This document shows positions 33,835 through 46,339 of a stretch of DNA of 64,000 nucleotides, in pieces (position 1 is the stretch's first letter; every line of letters starts with the position of its first letter). The translations under genes and the position numbers were made by a program. The DNA comes from Petaurus breviceps papuanus. Lineage: Eukaryota > Chordata > Mammalia > Diprotodontia > Petauridae. The stretch is from the NCBI GenBank assembly GCA_028583685.1, contig JAMXIF010000003.1:75369998-75433997 (forward strand), written 5' to 3'. The notes under the pieces were generated by a model that was given only the letters and a program-made list of their open reading frames with translations, was not told the DNA's origin and ran no database searches.

Positions 33835-35990
33835 AAACAGTTTTGTTGAAATATTTTGTTTTTACATTGCCTAATTTTTCCTCTGTATCCTTTCTCCTCC
33901 CTCTACTAAGAGATTTTTCTTTAATGAAATAGAGGAAGAAGAGAAAAACAAACAATAAAACTGATCAATATTAATCAAAATTATTTGATTAATAAATCAA
34001 TTTTAATTTATTATAAATTATAAAAAAATCAATATTCATCAAAATAATTTGATTAATAAATCAAAAATATGTACAAAGTCCACACTTATAGACTTCCTAC
34101 CTCTGCAAAGTTTGAAATGAGATATCTTCTTATAGTTCTCCACAGAGATATGTTCTTTGTAATTTCACAATATTTATTTTTTGATTGATTGCTAATTAAT
34201 CTCTTCAGTTCTGATTTTATTTCTTTTAATGATTCAAATGCCTCTTTATTATTGAATAGCCATCTTTTCCCACTTTTGCTTAAGCTTAGATTTTCATGGC
34301 CAGTTACCCTGGGCTGCATCCTGACCTTCATTGTTTTGGGGAACACTCCCCTAGAAGGGAATATTCCAATCTCTCTAGTGTTTTAGTGGTTGCAGAATTA
34401 GTCTTGCATTCTTCAAATTTCTCTATATTTGAAGGTCCTTCTCCTGGTTATTTAAAGAACTTCTTGACTCTGAATAGAACTGATAAAATTAAATTTAACC
34501 ATTATGGGTTTTTTTGTAGTTTACAACCTTGATTTTATTTTTCTTCTAAGAGTTATCTGTGAATTCTTTTAATTGGTACTAATTTTCTATTTTAGGAATT
34601 TATGAACAATTCTCTTCTATAATTTCATAGGTTATTTTGTTAAGGTTTTGTCCTGTCATGTTGTTTTGGGAGACCTACAATCCTTAAATTGTCTCTATGC
34701 ATCCTGTCTCTGAAATCAGTATATTCTACTTGCACAAGGAGCTTATTTTCTTGTAATTGTATGGTTCTTTGCTTCTCTTCTTCTAGATTGTCCTTCATCT
34801 CTGTGTATTTGCATTCCCAATCTATTTTGCACTCTTTTGTTTCTTGGTGAGGATTACCATTGTAGATTCCAGATTTTTTCCTATTCTGCCCATCATTTTT
34901 GCTCTTCAGGCTATAAATTTTTCTCTCATAATTCTAATTCCTCTTTTGAACCACTCAAGAATAGCATGTTATCGTGTCATTTTCTCCTCAAATCACACAG
35001 TGTCCTCTATCTCACTATGTGTTGGATCATTTTCCTTTATTTTGCAATATTTATTTATAATATGATATGACATAATATAACAGTATTTCTAAATAGTGTT
35101 ATGCAGTATTTATAGATGCTTGAGCTCATTTACTAGATGTGGAGACAATATTTCTCTCTGATGTTATTATTGTTCTTATTGATTTAATTTGCTTGTGTTC
35201 AAGGTCTTTGAATTTTCTTCCTAAAATCTTTAGTAATTTCAGTCTTTGTCTGCCTCTTCTTATTTTCCCCTTTCACTCACTTCCTGACTCCCTCCCCTAT
35301 GTCTGTGGTTTCCTTGGGAGCTGAACTTCAAAGCATCTCAATCTCCTTCCATGCTGGGCAATTAATAATTCATTAGCCTAGGTTTCTAACCCAAGTGACT
35401 TTTGGATGGTCAGAACTGGTCCCAATCTGAATGCTGTTTCTTTCCTTTCAGGTCTAGTTGATGATTTAACAGCCCCAAAGTAACACAGAATCCTGTTCTA
35501 ATGCCCTGTCCTGCTCCCTCTATTAGTTTTTTGTCCAAGCACTGGAAATATGCATCTTTACAGCACTACTGCATTGTCCACTCCAGCAGCCTCAGTTCAG
35601 AGCTTTATATTGCTGTAAGGTTATGATGCCTTGAAGACTTTTGCACCTGAAGGGTTTTGCCTGAACTGGCTATCTGTCACAGCAAGGGTAAATGCCCACA
35701 GACTGGAACCAGGATTTCTATGGCAGAGATACTGTAATGTGAGATTGGGTTTTGTCATAAGCCTGTGCTATGTCCTTTGGTACCCCAACAGAACTTCAAT
35801 CCTCTTAGTATGGGGAAGGAGTGCTAGGTGAGCTAATGATCAGCTTTTTAATTCTGGGTGTCCTAGATCATGGGGACAGCTGAAGTTGCTTTATCTTTAA
35901 TGTGTAATTTCTGTTTTGAAGAGATTTGACAGGTTGCATATATTAGAGAAAATGTCTATTCCTCCATCTTGTTGCTCTTATGATCATAAC
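33835..35990 (-). mobile_element. HAL1-like element (ORF1-only L1 derivative), divergent lineage
   Basis: On the minus strand it starts near 35985 with CAAGATGGAGGAATAGACAT, followed by about 0.7 kb of 5'UTR-like sequence. Near 34669-34710 the frame reads DRMHRDNLRIVGLPKQHDR, the L1 ORF1 'NLRIxGLP' signature. 34086-34346 encodes NNKEAFESLKEIKSELKRL, which resembles the end of an ORF1 C-terminal domain. An A/T-rich 3'UTR follows directly, without any ORF2 motif. ORF1 is broken by several stops. Its ORF1 differs from the two other HAL1-like copies. Confidence 0.6.
33964..34064. repeat. Local 37-bp direct duplication
   Basis: Units 33964-34000 and 34028-34064 (ATCAATATT(A/C)ATCAAAAT...) differ at about two positions and are offset by 64 bp. 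They lie in the 3'UTR of the HAL1-like element. Confidence 0.8.
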
Positions 35991-35994
35991 ACTC

Positions 35995-36500
35995 ATTTTT
36001 AATTGTTTCAAGGTTCTTGTTCTTTCTCTTTATATTTTTGTAACCATTATGCCTATTAGTTTCTTGCCTTTTGTTTACTTTACTTTATATCAGTTCATGC
36101 ATTACCTTTACGTGCTTCTCTGTATTTATCATATTCACATATTAATTCATTTAAGAGTATATTCTTTTTTTCCCCTACAAATATCTTCCTTTACAACAAA
36201 GCTTACAAAAGGAAGCAGAGGGACAACTCATCAAAAATAATTACTATATCAGCTGTGTCTGACAGCCTACCCATACAAAATTCTATGCCTATAATCCAGA
36301 AGAAAGGTAGATTTTCTCAGCTCTTCTTTGAGGCCATGATTGGTATTTAAATGACAAAGCTGAATGTTCCTGTTACTAGTCTTTCTGTTCATATTGTAGT
36401 CTTTGTATATATTGTTTTCCTTGTCCTATTTACTTCACTTTGCATCAGTTCAAGTAAATCTTCCCATTTTTTTTCTGTAAAAGGTGGGATACCATTTCCT
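35995..36500 (-). mobile_element. L1 3' end (ORF2 tail plus 3'UTR), separate lineage
   Basis: The minus strand near 36395-36475 reads GAACTGATGCAAAGTGAAGT, AAATAGGACAAGGAAAACA and ATATACAAAGACTAC. It corresponds to the ELMLSEVNRT-type C-terminus of L1 ORF2. 3'UTR-like sequence runs down to about 35995, ending beside the 5' end of the HAL1-like element. Confidence 0.55.
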
Positions 36501-36597
36501 CTTATATAGGTCATGACATTCTTCAGAGTATGGATATTTGCCAGAAGGATGCAGGATAATAATCCTTTCTGAGATTAAGCTGATTGTAGGATGAGAG

Positions 36598-36780
36598 GAA
36601 CATTTCTCTAGAGCTCAAAGGCACCTCAGACGTTGTTTAGTTCAATCTCCTCATTTTGTAGATAAGAAAATTAAGGGCCACTTATATTAAGTAACTTACC
36701 TAAGGTCATACAAGTAGAACCATAAGAGAGATTTAAGCCCTGGTCTTCTGATATTAGAGTCAGTTCTCTACTACTTGGAC
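36598..36780 (-). mobile_element. CORE-SINE with CR1/L3-like tail
   Basis: GCTCAAAGGCACCTCAGACG, TAGTTCAATCTCCTCATTTT, GTAGATAAGAAAATTAAGGG and CCTAAGGTCATACAAGTAG, reversed order. Confidence 0.55.
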
Positions 36781-38084
36781 TTAGGATAGCAGACATACAA
36801 ATGATTATTGGGTACATTTCCTTCTTGGTTATTTTCCTATTGTCTTTATGTTCTTCCCTGAATGTTAAATAACACTGGGCACGAAGTAGATACTTAATAT
36901 TTTTTTTATTAAGTGACTGGACCTGAGAGAGTTTGTGGGCTGCTGTCATAGCCTCACAGAACCAAGGTCACTTGATGCCACAATGAGGGAACAGACCAAC
37001 ATGATTAAAATCAAGAGTGCATGTTGCAAAACATGCCCCACCCTTAGAATTGGACCTTGGAACTCCCCCCAAAATTCCCTAGTATCTGGATAATTTGTCA
37101 AGTCCTATGTTCCATCTCACAACTCTAGTCTCTATAGTTGGAGATTTTTATCCTAGACTTTTCCAGTACAACCAGAGTTGGTTTCTGTTATTTTTTACTC
37201 AATGGCATCTTCACTGCTGTACCTCAGGCTACTGGCAAGAAGGAGCATCACTTAAAAAGTAATTTAGCAAATAAGTATACTTCCCCTAGGGTACAAATAA
37301 AAGGAAAAGTTGTGGAAAATAGCTAATGTAAGCAAAAGGTGCCTTGGGGGAACCCTAAGAGTCACTTCTTTCAAACCAGCAATAACTTCTGGTGCTATTG
37401 GTCCTGAGGCAGCAGCAGTCAACATTGTTTAAAAAAGCTCCCTGATGGTGTGCTCATTAATTAACTGCACTGTTTGTTGATTCAAGATTGATTCAGTTGG
37501 TTCTCAGGAGAGTGTTTTTGGAAACTCAGTAATGCCTTGATGCAGAATTTCATCTTCAGGCCCTAAATTCCCAGGATGGTGCTTTACTGGGACATATAGA
37601 AGATGAAGTGAAAAAGAGAATTTGTTAGATAAAAATGATAATCAAAATATTTTAAATTCAGATGTAATTTTTGAAGATTTTCCCCACAGAGCTAAAAAAT
37701 TACCTGCAGCAAAGTTTGACTGACAGGCAGGCTTTAACAAACAGAGAAGAAGACAAATGGCATGCAAAACAGATAGGGAAGTATTTGCTGCTAATTACTT
37801 GAGAAAGCATTTTAATTAAGTTGTTTGCCAATTAATGCCTCATTTTTATCATTCCATAAATATTTAAACATGTTTCATAAACTTTTCTTCTTATGGAAAC
37901 ACTTGCAAATGTTGTTATGGAGTTTCTTAGGGATCTCTTAATGTAAAAATTGCATAGTTTAGTAAAGTTTTATTTGTTATTCTCATGAATTAGTAAGTAA
38001 ATAAATCTGTCTTGTTATTTAGGTAGCTAAAAGCTAATCTTCAATCTAGCTGCAATAATGTTTTCTTCTATTTCTCTTGTGATA
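36781..38084. other. Repeat-poor stretch, candidate conserved non-coding element
   Basis: No repeat is recognised for 1.3 kb. 37455-37465 has ATTAATTAAC. 37790-37840 contains three TAATT/AATTA cores: GCTAATTACTTGAG, TTTTAATTAAGTTG and CCAATTAATGCC. Such clustering is typical of homeodomain-bound enhancers, but AT-rich DNA yields these motifs by chance, so this is only a candidate. Confidence 0.25.
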
Positions 38085-39040
38085 GTATATACTGCACATT
38101 ATCTGTATGGATAATTTTCAAATTTATCTTTGCAACCCTAACTTCTTACTTGACCTCCAGTCTGTCATCTCCAACTGCCTGGTAGACATCTCAAACTGGA
38201 TGTCCTATGGACATTGTAAACTCAACAAATTCTGGAATGAATTCATTTTCCTTTCCCCAAAAACCCAACCACCCAGGCTCCCAACCTAGAGGTCATCTTC
38301 AATTCTTCACTCTTTTTCATTTTGCATTGCCAAGTCCTGTTGATTGTAACTTCCTAACATCTCTCATATATGTCTCCTCTTTTCTGACATTGTTATCACC
38401 ATGTTGCAGACCATCATCATTTCACTCTTGTTCAACTGAAAATAACCTTCTGGTTGGTCTACCTGTCTCAAACTTATCTCAACTGCAACCCATCCTTCAT
38501 TCTGCTGCCAAAGGAATCTTCCTAAAGCACAGGCCTCACTCTTTTCTGTAACCTCCTGTAACCTATTACCTCAAGGATCGAAAAGAAAATTATCTGTCTG
38601 GCTTTTAAAGCCCTTTGTAACTTGACTCCTTCCTATTTTTCCATTCTGCTTATACCTTACTTCTTTCATATACTTTACAATTTCATGATATTGATTTCCT
38701 TGCTATTACTTACATAAGTAACATGCAAATTTTACTGACTGTCCCTGATGTCTGGAATTCTCTTTTTGTTTCTACTTTCTGGCTTCTTTCAAGCCTCAAT
38801 TCCAATCCCATATTTTTGCTAGCAGCCTTTTTCAATAATCCTTGATGCTAGTGCCTTCCGTCTGAGATTATCTCTAACTGATCTTCTCTATATCTTGCTG
38901 TACATAGCTGTTTGCATGTTGTTGAGGCTATAAGATTGTGAGCACCTTGAGGGAAGGGATTATTTTTGCCTTTTTTGTATCCCTAACACCTTTATCAGTC
39001 TGTATGATATAGAGTAGGTACTGAATGTTTGTGGACTTGT
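38085..39040 (+). mobile_element. L2-type LINE 3' portion
   Basis: Frames encode LVDISNWMSYGHCKLNKF and, further on, NLLVGLPVSNLSQLQPILHS then AAKGIFLKHRPHS, the C-terminal reverse-transcriptase pattern of L2/CR1. The 3' end at 38930-39030 has GATTGTGAGCACCTTGAGGG then GTAGGTACTGAATG. Frameshifted and dead. Confidence 0.75.
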
Positions 39041-40692
39041 CAGGAAAACTGAAGTGAGATGAAATCATTTCAAGTTTAGAGGGTTTTCATTACTGTCAGG
39101 AAGACTTGGATTCAAGTCCTGCCTATAACATACATGAGCTCAGTGATTATGACCAAGTAATGTGACATGTCAATACCAGTTGCATATCTGTTTGGTGGGA
39201 GAAGTTTTTTTTGCAAAAGGAGTCCCAAGTTAAAACAGAGGTCCAGTTCCCCTCCCTCCCCCCTAAAAATCAGTATATAAAATTTAGGTTCACCATTTGT
39301 ACCTGCTATCTGATGCTGATGCATCCTATTCTTTTTCTCTCTAGACTTTGATGTAGAACACTTCATCGCTTGATTATATATTAAAATAGTGACATAATCT
39401 CCATTAATGAACACCTGCCACTGTACCAGCTATGAGAAGGCATAAGAAAGTAATATGGAGATAATTAATCAAGTACTACCAGTATGTTTAAGTATAATTT
39501 TTTAATCAAGGTTAGAAAAATAATACCAGATGGACTTTTAAAGCCTCTCAACAAATACAAATTGCCTACATCTCATGCAACCAAAACCTTTAACCATACT
39601 GTAGCCCTACAAATTAAAAAAAATTAGATACCACAAGAGAAGGATCAGCAGGAGTCTGTTCTTATAGAGTTTAAGCCAAGTGTGAGATATCCAATCAGTA
39701 GGTATTGAGCTAAAAGCATTTGCACAAAAAACAAAGTATCTACATTCTGTATTTCATACAATTATAGTATTTGCTAATTCCATCACAATAGGCATCGATA
39801 TCCCACTATTCACAATTAAATAGTCTACTACATTTAAGGACCATGGAAAGTTTGTGTTATAGGTTTTAATAAAAGGAGAATTCATCTCATCTTGACAGTA
39901 AATTGCATTTCCCTTTCATTTTATTGACTATAAGGGGACCAAGCAAAAGGAGTAGCATGACAAGTTGCATAAAAACCAGTAGCCAGTCCACGTTTTTTTA
40001 CAAAGCATTGGGCTGGCATGCAAGACAGTAACAAATAAGCCCATTGCTCCCTCCCCAACCATTTCATAAATAACTATTTCTTGAATGGAAGTTAATTGTA
40101 ATATTTTGCTAATATCTAATCTTTAAATAAGTATTTGGTAGGATACTATTATCAAGATGAATGAGTAAGGAATTGTCCTCAGAATAGTAAGAAATGGGCT
40201 ATACAAAGTAAAGTAATGACATTAGCAGCAGCAATAACAAAATAGGGGAAATTAAAGAAATTCTCACAAGGAATACTTCAAAGATAAATAATTAAAGAAA
40301 CTAAAGAACTTAATAAACAAAAATGAGGTCCTAAAACAAGGAATAAATATGAGGACATAATAAACTGATGAGAAATCTCCAATAGAATAAAATATTTGAA
40401 TAGCAACAATTAAAATGCCAGAAATGAAAACTTAACCAATCCTATACTCTTCTAAGTGATGAAGAAGTTTAAAAGAAGTAATAAAAAGGGAAAACCAGAG
40501 TTCTTAAATGATTCAAAGGGTTAAACAAGGGAACTGATGACTTAGAATAAAAGGATGAAAAACAGTGAGCATATTGAAAATGATCATAGCAAACATAAAA
40601 ATGTGTGTATGTATATGAGAGATTAAATATATATGTATATACAAGATACTTAGATAGATATACATTTATGATATGAATAAACACCCATATCT
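39041..40692. other. Unassigned stretch
   Basis: No confident repeat or gene. 40200-40500 is A-rich with an L1 ORF1-like composition, and TATG-rich DNA lies at 40600-40650. Confidence 0.35.
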
Positions 40693-41260
40693 TCAAATGA
40701 ATTTGTGATTCCACTGATGTGAATTTTCTTTTGAATTATTCTGATGATGATCATTCATGTTTGAACACCCCACGCAATTCTTATCTAAGTCCTCCCAAAA
40801 GTTTGCTGAAGCAATTCCATGAATATGCTGGAGAGTCTTCTTTTCTTTCTTTCTTTTTTTTTTTTTTTTTTGCTTTTTGGAAGGGCAATTGGATTTAAGT
40901 GACTTGCCCAAGGTCACATGGCTAGTTTTTGTGTTGTGTCCAAGGCCTGATTTGAACTCAGGTCCTTCTGACTCCAGGGCTGGTGCTCTATTCACTGCAC
41001 CACCTAGCCACCCTGGAGTCTTCTTTTCTTATAATTGATATCATGAGGATATACGTTTATCCCACAGGATGTGCGTCAGCATAACTATTCTGTTTGTTTT
41101 GTATAATACATCTCTTTGATGACAAACTTTTTTCTGGTTCTTCATTCCATATTTATTATGTATTGCACTCATGGTTGTATACACCTCCATTACCCTGTGA
41201 TTGATATTTATCTTTAATTCATCTCAGATGGCAATAATCAGTTATTTGCATACACATAAT
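40693..41260 (-). pseudogene. Decayed reading frame of unknown origin, split by a SINE
   Basis: With the SINE at 40848-41015 set aside, the minus strand shows protein-like frames on both sides. Upstream: DELKINI, VMEVYTTMSAIHNKYGMKNQ and VLYKTNRIVMLTHILWDKRI. Downstream: HIHGIASANFWEDLDKNCVG and CSNMNDHHQNNSKENSHQWN. Stops separate the parts. I cannot name a family. It could be a processed pseudogene, an unlisted transposon or chance. Confidence 0.25.
40848..41015 (-). mobile_element. tRNA-derived SINE (WSINE1-like)
   Basis: T-rich tail, GGAAGGGCAATTGGATTTAA, GTGACTTGCCCAAGGTCACA, TTTGAACTCAGGTCCTTCTG and CACCACCTAGCCACCC. The perfect 15-bp duplication GAGTCTTCTTTTCTT (40833-40847, 41016-41030) flanks it. 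Confidence 0.93.
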
Positions 41261-41799
41261 AATAAAATAAAAATAGCAAAGTGGGAAGAATATTGAAACC
41301 TCTATAAACCAAAACAACTGAACTAGAATATCAAATTTGAAAAGACAATCTGAGAATAATTGGCCACCAACAATAAAAAATGATGAAACAGAAAGCCTGA
41401 ATACCGTATTTCAGAGGAATTTATAAAAGATAATTGTTCAGGAGTGAACATCAATCTAGATGGTGAACATCAAATTGATAAAAACCATAGGACATCATCA
41501 AAGAAGAGCCCCAAATTGCTCTCAACCAGAAATGTAGCTGCTAGCTTCCAAGGCTTCAACATTGGAGAAACTCCTTAAAAGCAGGTAGAAGGAAGCAGTT
41601 AATATATGAAAGTAATCTAGGTCAAATTTCAAAGGACAATTCATCAAAGAAAAAAATAACTGGAATAGGTTATATCAAAAAGAAAAGATAATTGACTTGC
41701 ATCCCACAATGACATATACTGCAAAGTTGAATATTTTTATATATGCACAAACAAAGGAGCCTCAACTAGATCATGGATTTTTTACTCTTTTATTACTTC
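41261..41799. other. Unassigned A-rich stretch
   Basis: The composition resembles L1 ORF1-type relics, but no diagnostic motif is seen. Confidence 0.3.
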
Positions 41800-42040
41800 A
41801 AATAATAACTTATTCATAATGCACTTTATGTTTCAAAAAGATCTTTCCCAACAGCTACTTTATGGTAGGTTGCATAAGTATTGCTCCTACTTTAAAGATA
41901 AGGAAATGGAGGCTTTAAGAGGTTAAGTAAAAAAAAAGTTATATCCATGATTGCACAATTAATAAACATTTGAAGTAATATTCAAAATCAGGTGTTGAGA
42001 TTCAGATTGACAAAAATGAGCTACTATATGACTCTGCCTC
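41800..42040 (-). mobile_element. MIR fragment
   Basis: TTGCTCCTACTTTAAAGATA, AGGAAATGGAGGCTTTAAGA and GGTTAAGTAA form the reversed MIR CORE region. The flanks are diverged. Confidence 0.5.
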
Positions 42041-42189
42041 TCAGAAATCCAATGTAAGCAAAATCTTTGAAAGGTAAATACTAGCTCCCAAAAAGTAATT
42101 ACAAATAGAAACAAGTTAATATAGCATGGACATTTAGTTGGAGAGTAGTACTTCTTAGAAGTATCACATTTCCAAATGAGTTACTCAGT

Positions 42190-43730
42190 CCAGATCTTGG
42201 TGGCTATTATCTACTGACACTCCCAACTCCAACGCACTCAGAACATTATCCCTCCTTTTTCAACAAAATAAGCAACTTACTCAGTTTCCCTTTCTACTTA
42301 CTCCTCTCCTCATATTAGGGCACTTCAATATACAATGTACCCTAACTTCATAGTTGTGAGTCCATAACTCCTATGAACAAATACTCCATTCTTCTTGGGG
42401 TAGACATAGAGATAGTTATACCCTTGACCTAATCACTCATAATCACCACTTCTTGAATAACCATGAAATTCCTGTTATCTTAATGTTTTACCGTTTCATC
42501 TTTCCCTTTGCCTTACTAGTCACAAACCTATTCTTTATTCTTTGGATGAATTAAAATTGTACCAATCAACCATGCACTAACTATACTCTCTTCCCTTCCC
42601 AACCCATTTGTGGACCTGTTCAACATTACTCAATACTTTATTCTCAAACTCCTTAGTTACTTCTCTTGTCTCTAATCAAATGTTTCCAAACTTTGTCCCT
42701 GAACTTCTCTCACTGTCTTACTCCTTTGCTCCTACTCACATGCTACTCAAAGAAGCTAAAGACACACACCTGTGTTGATCAAGTCCACTAAAAACATGTG
42801 ATATCTAATCCCAACTGGGCACTCATTGAAGAAGACCATCCCTCCATTCCTTTGTAATGGATTCTTCTACCCAGCTTCCCAAGTTGGTCATTTCAAACCT
42901 CTTCACTCTTCAAGCCTTACTAGCACTCTGTTCCTTCACCTTTGCCCTCAGGATCATACATTATACTTCACAAAAAAGAGGCCTTTCATTCCAAGCTCCT
43001 TTTTCTCCCTTTCTCTTCATCTCACAACCCCAGACATCACCTCTTAATATTTCCTTCTTTACTCCAGTGTTCTTCCATAGTTGCCAAAGTGATTTTCCTA
43101 AATCATAAATCTGACCAACTTATTCCATAAATTCCAGTGGTTCCCTCTACTTACAAATATAAACTTATCTATTTAACATTTTAGTCTCTTCACAAAGTGA
43201 CTCTTTTGTGTCTTTCTAGACTTCTTCAACATTACATATCACCCGGATCCAGTATGTATTCTATGTTATTGCTCACCTTTACTGACCTGGTTGCTATTCC
43301 TAATACTTGGGGTCCATCTCATGTCTCCAAGTCTTTTCATTGACTGTCAACTATGTTTGGAATGCTTTCTATTTCTACGTCTGTGCTTTTTTAAAATGTT
43401 TGATTTTTCAAGACAACTCAAATGCCATCTGCTACAGGAGATCTTTTCTCATTCTCACAGCTACTAGTACATTCTAATCTAAGGTAACCTTGTGTTTCCT
43501 CTTAATGTACCTTGTATTTAATTGACTGTGTATGTGTTTATAGACACACATGCACACACATGTATATCTATTATCTTTCCCAATTGGAAGTTGGGTAGAA
43601 CTCTTTGGGCAAACTCTTTGAAATCAGAGACTATTTTTGCGTTTTGTTTTTTTTTTGTATTTTCATCTTGGTCCTAATTCAAGACAGTAGATACTTAATA
43701 CATGATTGTTTAATTGATTGAGTTAATATC
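42190..43730 (+). mobile_element. Long L2-type LINE copy
   Basis: Frames at 42826-43130 carry L2 reverse-transcriptase C-terminal pieces, ending CSSIVAKVIFLNHKSDQLIP. 42410-42450 has CCCTTGACCTAATCACTCAT (the L2 'tLDLVITH'-type segment). The 3' end lies at 43560-43725 (CTCTTTGAAATCAGAGACTA, GTAGATACTTAATACATGAT). At least three frames are needed to follow it, so it is dead. Confidence 0.65.
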
Positions 43731-44469
43731 TAAATCTGTGGGAATTTCACACATATTAACAATGTACATGGGAGGGCAGAGTCAAGATGGTGAAGTAGAA
43801 GCACGACTTCCAAGCATCTTGGGCTTCCACCTTCCCCAATCCATGTAAAAAGGGGACTCTGAAAAAACTTTGGAGTTGCAGAAATGACACAGAGAAGCTA
43901 ACCTCCTGCTGAGGACAGCCAGGCAGGCCAGCAGGAATTGGCCAGCACAGTGCTCTGGGAGCTGAGCCTAGGACTGCCACCCAGAGGTTTTAGCTCCAGG
44001 GAGGGCCTGACCAGCCGCCAGCCTGAGGGACTCCAGATCAGGAGCAGCTGTGGCCATTTCCAGAATTATCAACACATAGATGTAAAGGACAAAGTAAGGG
44101 GTCAGTGCGGTCTGGACTTTGGAACCTAGTAAGTGGGAGTGTGTGGCCTTTGCCTGAGATGCCTGACACAGCCAGCAATTGCCACATGGCAGCTTCAGCT
44201 CCTAGCCTGCAGAGCATAGGGGGACCAAGAGACCAGAGTGAGGGGTAATCGCTCCTGCTTTAACCTGCTTGGATCTGGATTAAAGTCTAGGGTAGAGGTC
44301 CTGGGGTGTGTGTCCAGCTTGCCAGAGCGTGTGGAGGCCTCAGAGAGGACACCCATTTAATACCTCTGGCAGCTGAGAAAACCCCAGCGTTTGGGACAAA
44401 AGCTCCCCTGTCTGGTGGCAGAGTCCTACTGTGGCAAAAAGCCCAGGGCTCAAGTGACTGAGGGGCAAC

Positions 44470-45486
44470 ATGACCAGGCAAAGGAAACAAAGCAGACAGA
44501 AGATCCCAACATTAGACACTTATTTTCAGGGCAAAAAGGAGAAAAGCATGGAACAAGAGGAAAACAGTGAAGTCAGAACTCCTACACCAAAAGCTTCAAA
44601 GGAAAATACAAGCTGGTTACAGGCCATAGAGGACCTTAAGAAGAAGATAAGAGAAGTGGAGGAAAAATTGGGAAGAGAAATGAGAACGATGAAAGAAAAT
44701 TATGAAATGAGAGTCAACAACCTGACTGAGGAAAATCATACCTTAAAAAATAGACTAACTCAAATGGCAAAAGAGGCTCAAAAAGGCAATGAGGAGAAGA
44801 ATGCCTTAAAAAGCTGAATTTATCAGATGGAAAAAGAATCTCAAAAGCTCACTGAGGAGAATCATTGCTTCAGAATTAGATTGGAGCAAATGGAAGATAA
44901 TGACTTTATGAAATTAAGATGCTGTTAAACAGATTCAAACAAATGAAAGAATAGAAGGCAATGTGAAATACCTCATGGGAAAAACCACTGATGTGGAAAA
45001 TAGATCCAGGAGAGATAATTTAAAAATTATTGGACTACCTGAAAGCCATGATCAAAGTAAGAACCTAGAAATCATCCTCCAGGAAGTTCTCAAGGAAAAC
45101 TGCCCTGATGTTTTAGAACCAGAGGGCAAAATAGAGGTTGAAATAATCCACCACTCACCTCCTGAAAAAGATCCCCAAAAGAAAACTCCTAGGAATATTA
45201 CAGCCAGGTTCCGGAATTCCCAGATTAAGGAGAGAATATTACAAATAGCCAGGAAGAAAGAATTTGAATATTGTGGAAACACGATCAGGATAATCCAGGA
45301 TCTGGCAGCTTCTACACTGATGGATTGAAGAGCTTGGAATATGATATTCTGGTGGTCAAAGGAGCTGGGATTAAAACCAAGAATCACTTACTCAGCAAAA
45401 CTGAGTATCATGTTTCAGGGGAAAATATGGTCATTCAGTGGAATAGAGGACTTTCAAGCATTCTTGATTCAAAAAACCAGAGTTAA
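44470..45486 (+). pseudogene. HAL1/L1 ORF1 (RNA-binding chaperone-like), frameshifted
   Basis: L1-type ORF1 proteins form coiled-coil trimers that bind element RNA. The first frame (44470-44817) starts MTRQRKQSRQKIPTLDTYFQ and contains a charged heptad-like coiled coil (KKKIREVEEKLGREMRTMKE). The sequence then shifts frame. 44963-45328 carries ENRSRRDNLKIIGLPESHDQ, NCPDVLEPEGKIEVEIIHHS and TPRNITARFRNSQIKERILQ, the RRM-like core. The end (45271-45486) returns to the first frame with IKTKNHLLSKTEYHVSGENM. At least two frameshifts and one stop interrupt it, so it is non-functional. Confidence 0.8.
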
Positions 45487-45993
45487 ATAGAAAATTTGAC
45501 ATTCAAATATAAGAAGCAAGAGAACCATGAGAGGGTAAAGAGGGAAAAGAAATCACAAGGAATTTATCAGAGTTGAACTATTAACATTCCTACATGGAAA
45601 AACAATAATTGTAACCAAAGAAACTTTTTTCAGTATGAAAATAGTTGAAGGGAGTAGAAATATATATATGAGGGTATATGGGCATATAAATACATATGTG
45701 AATGTGTGTATATATGTTTACAGGTATACATAGAAAGAGGGCACAGGACCAATTTAACAGGAAGGGATGATACTTAAAAGGAGAAATTAAGAGGTGAGAG
45801 AGGAATATAATGAGAGGTGATGGGGAGAGACAGAATGGGGTGAACTACCTCATAGAGAAGAGGCAAGGAAGAATGGTTACAATGGAGGGGAAGAATAGGA
45901 AGGCAGAAGGGAATGGGTCAACCTTATTCTCATTGAATTTTTCTTGGGAAGGGAATGAAATACACACTAAATAGGCTATCTCACCCTACAGGA

Positions 45994-46291
45994 GAGTAGG
46001 GGGAAAGGGGATGAGAGGGGGGATGATGGAAAGGAGGGTAAGCTGGGGAGGAGGGAAGTTGGAAGCGTCCACTTTTGAAAATGGATGGGATCGAGGTAGA
46101 GAATGGAACAAGTGGGAGGTGATAGGAGGGAGGTAAATATAGTCTGTCTTTTACAATATATCTACTAAGTTATTTTTTTGCATTAGCCATACATGTAAAA
46201 CCTATATTGAATTGCTTGTCTTCCCAGTAAGGGTGGGTGACAAGGGAGGAAGGGAATGAATCTTTAATTCAAAGTTTTAAAATCAAATGTT

Positions 46292-46339
<48 letters not shown>
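45994..46339 (+). repeat. Left copy of a ~346-bp duplication beside the assembly gap
   Basis: Identical by eye to 46440 onward at a constant offset of 446 bp, running up to and including the (TA)n run (46295-46339) that enters the gap. It lies in the HAL1-like 3'UTR. Confidence 0.95.
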
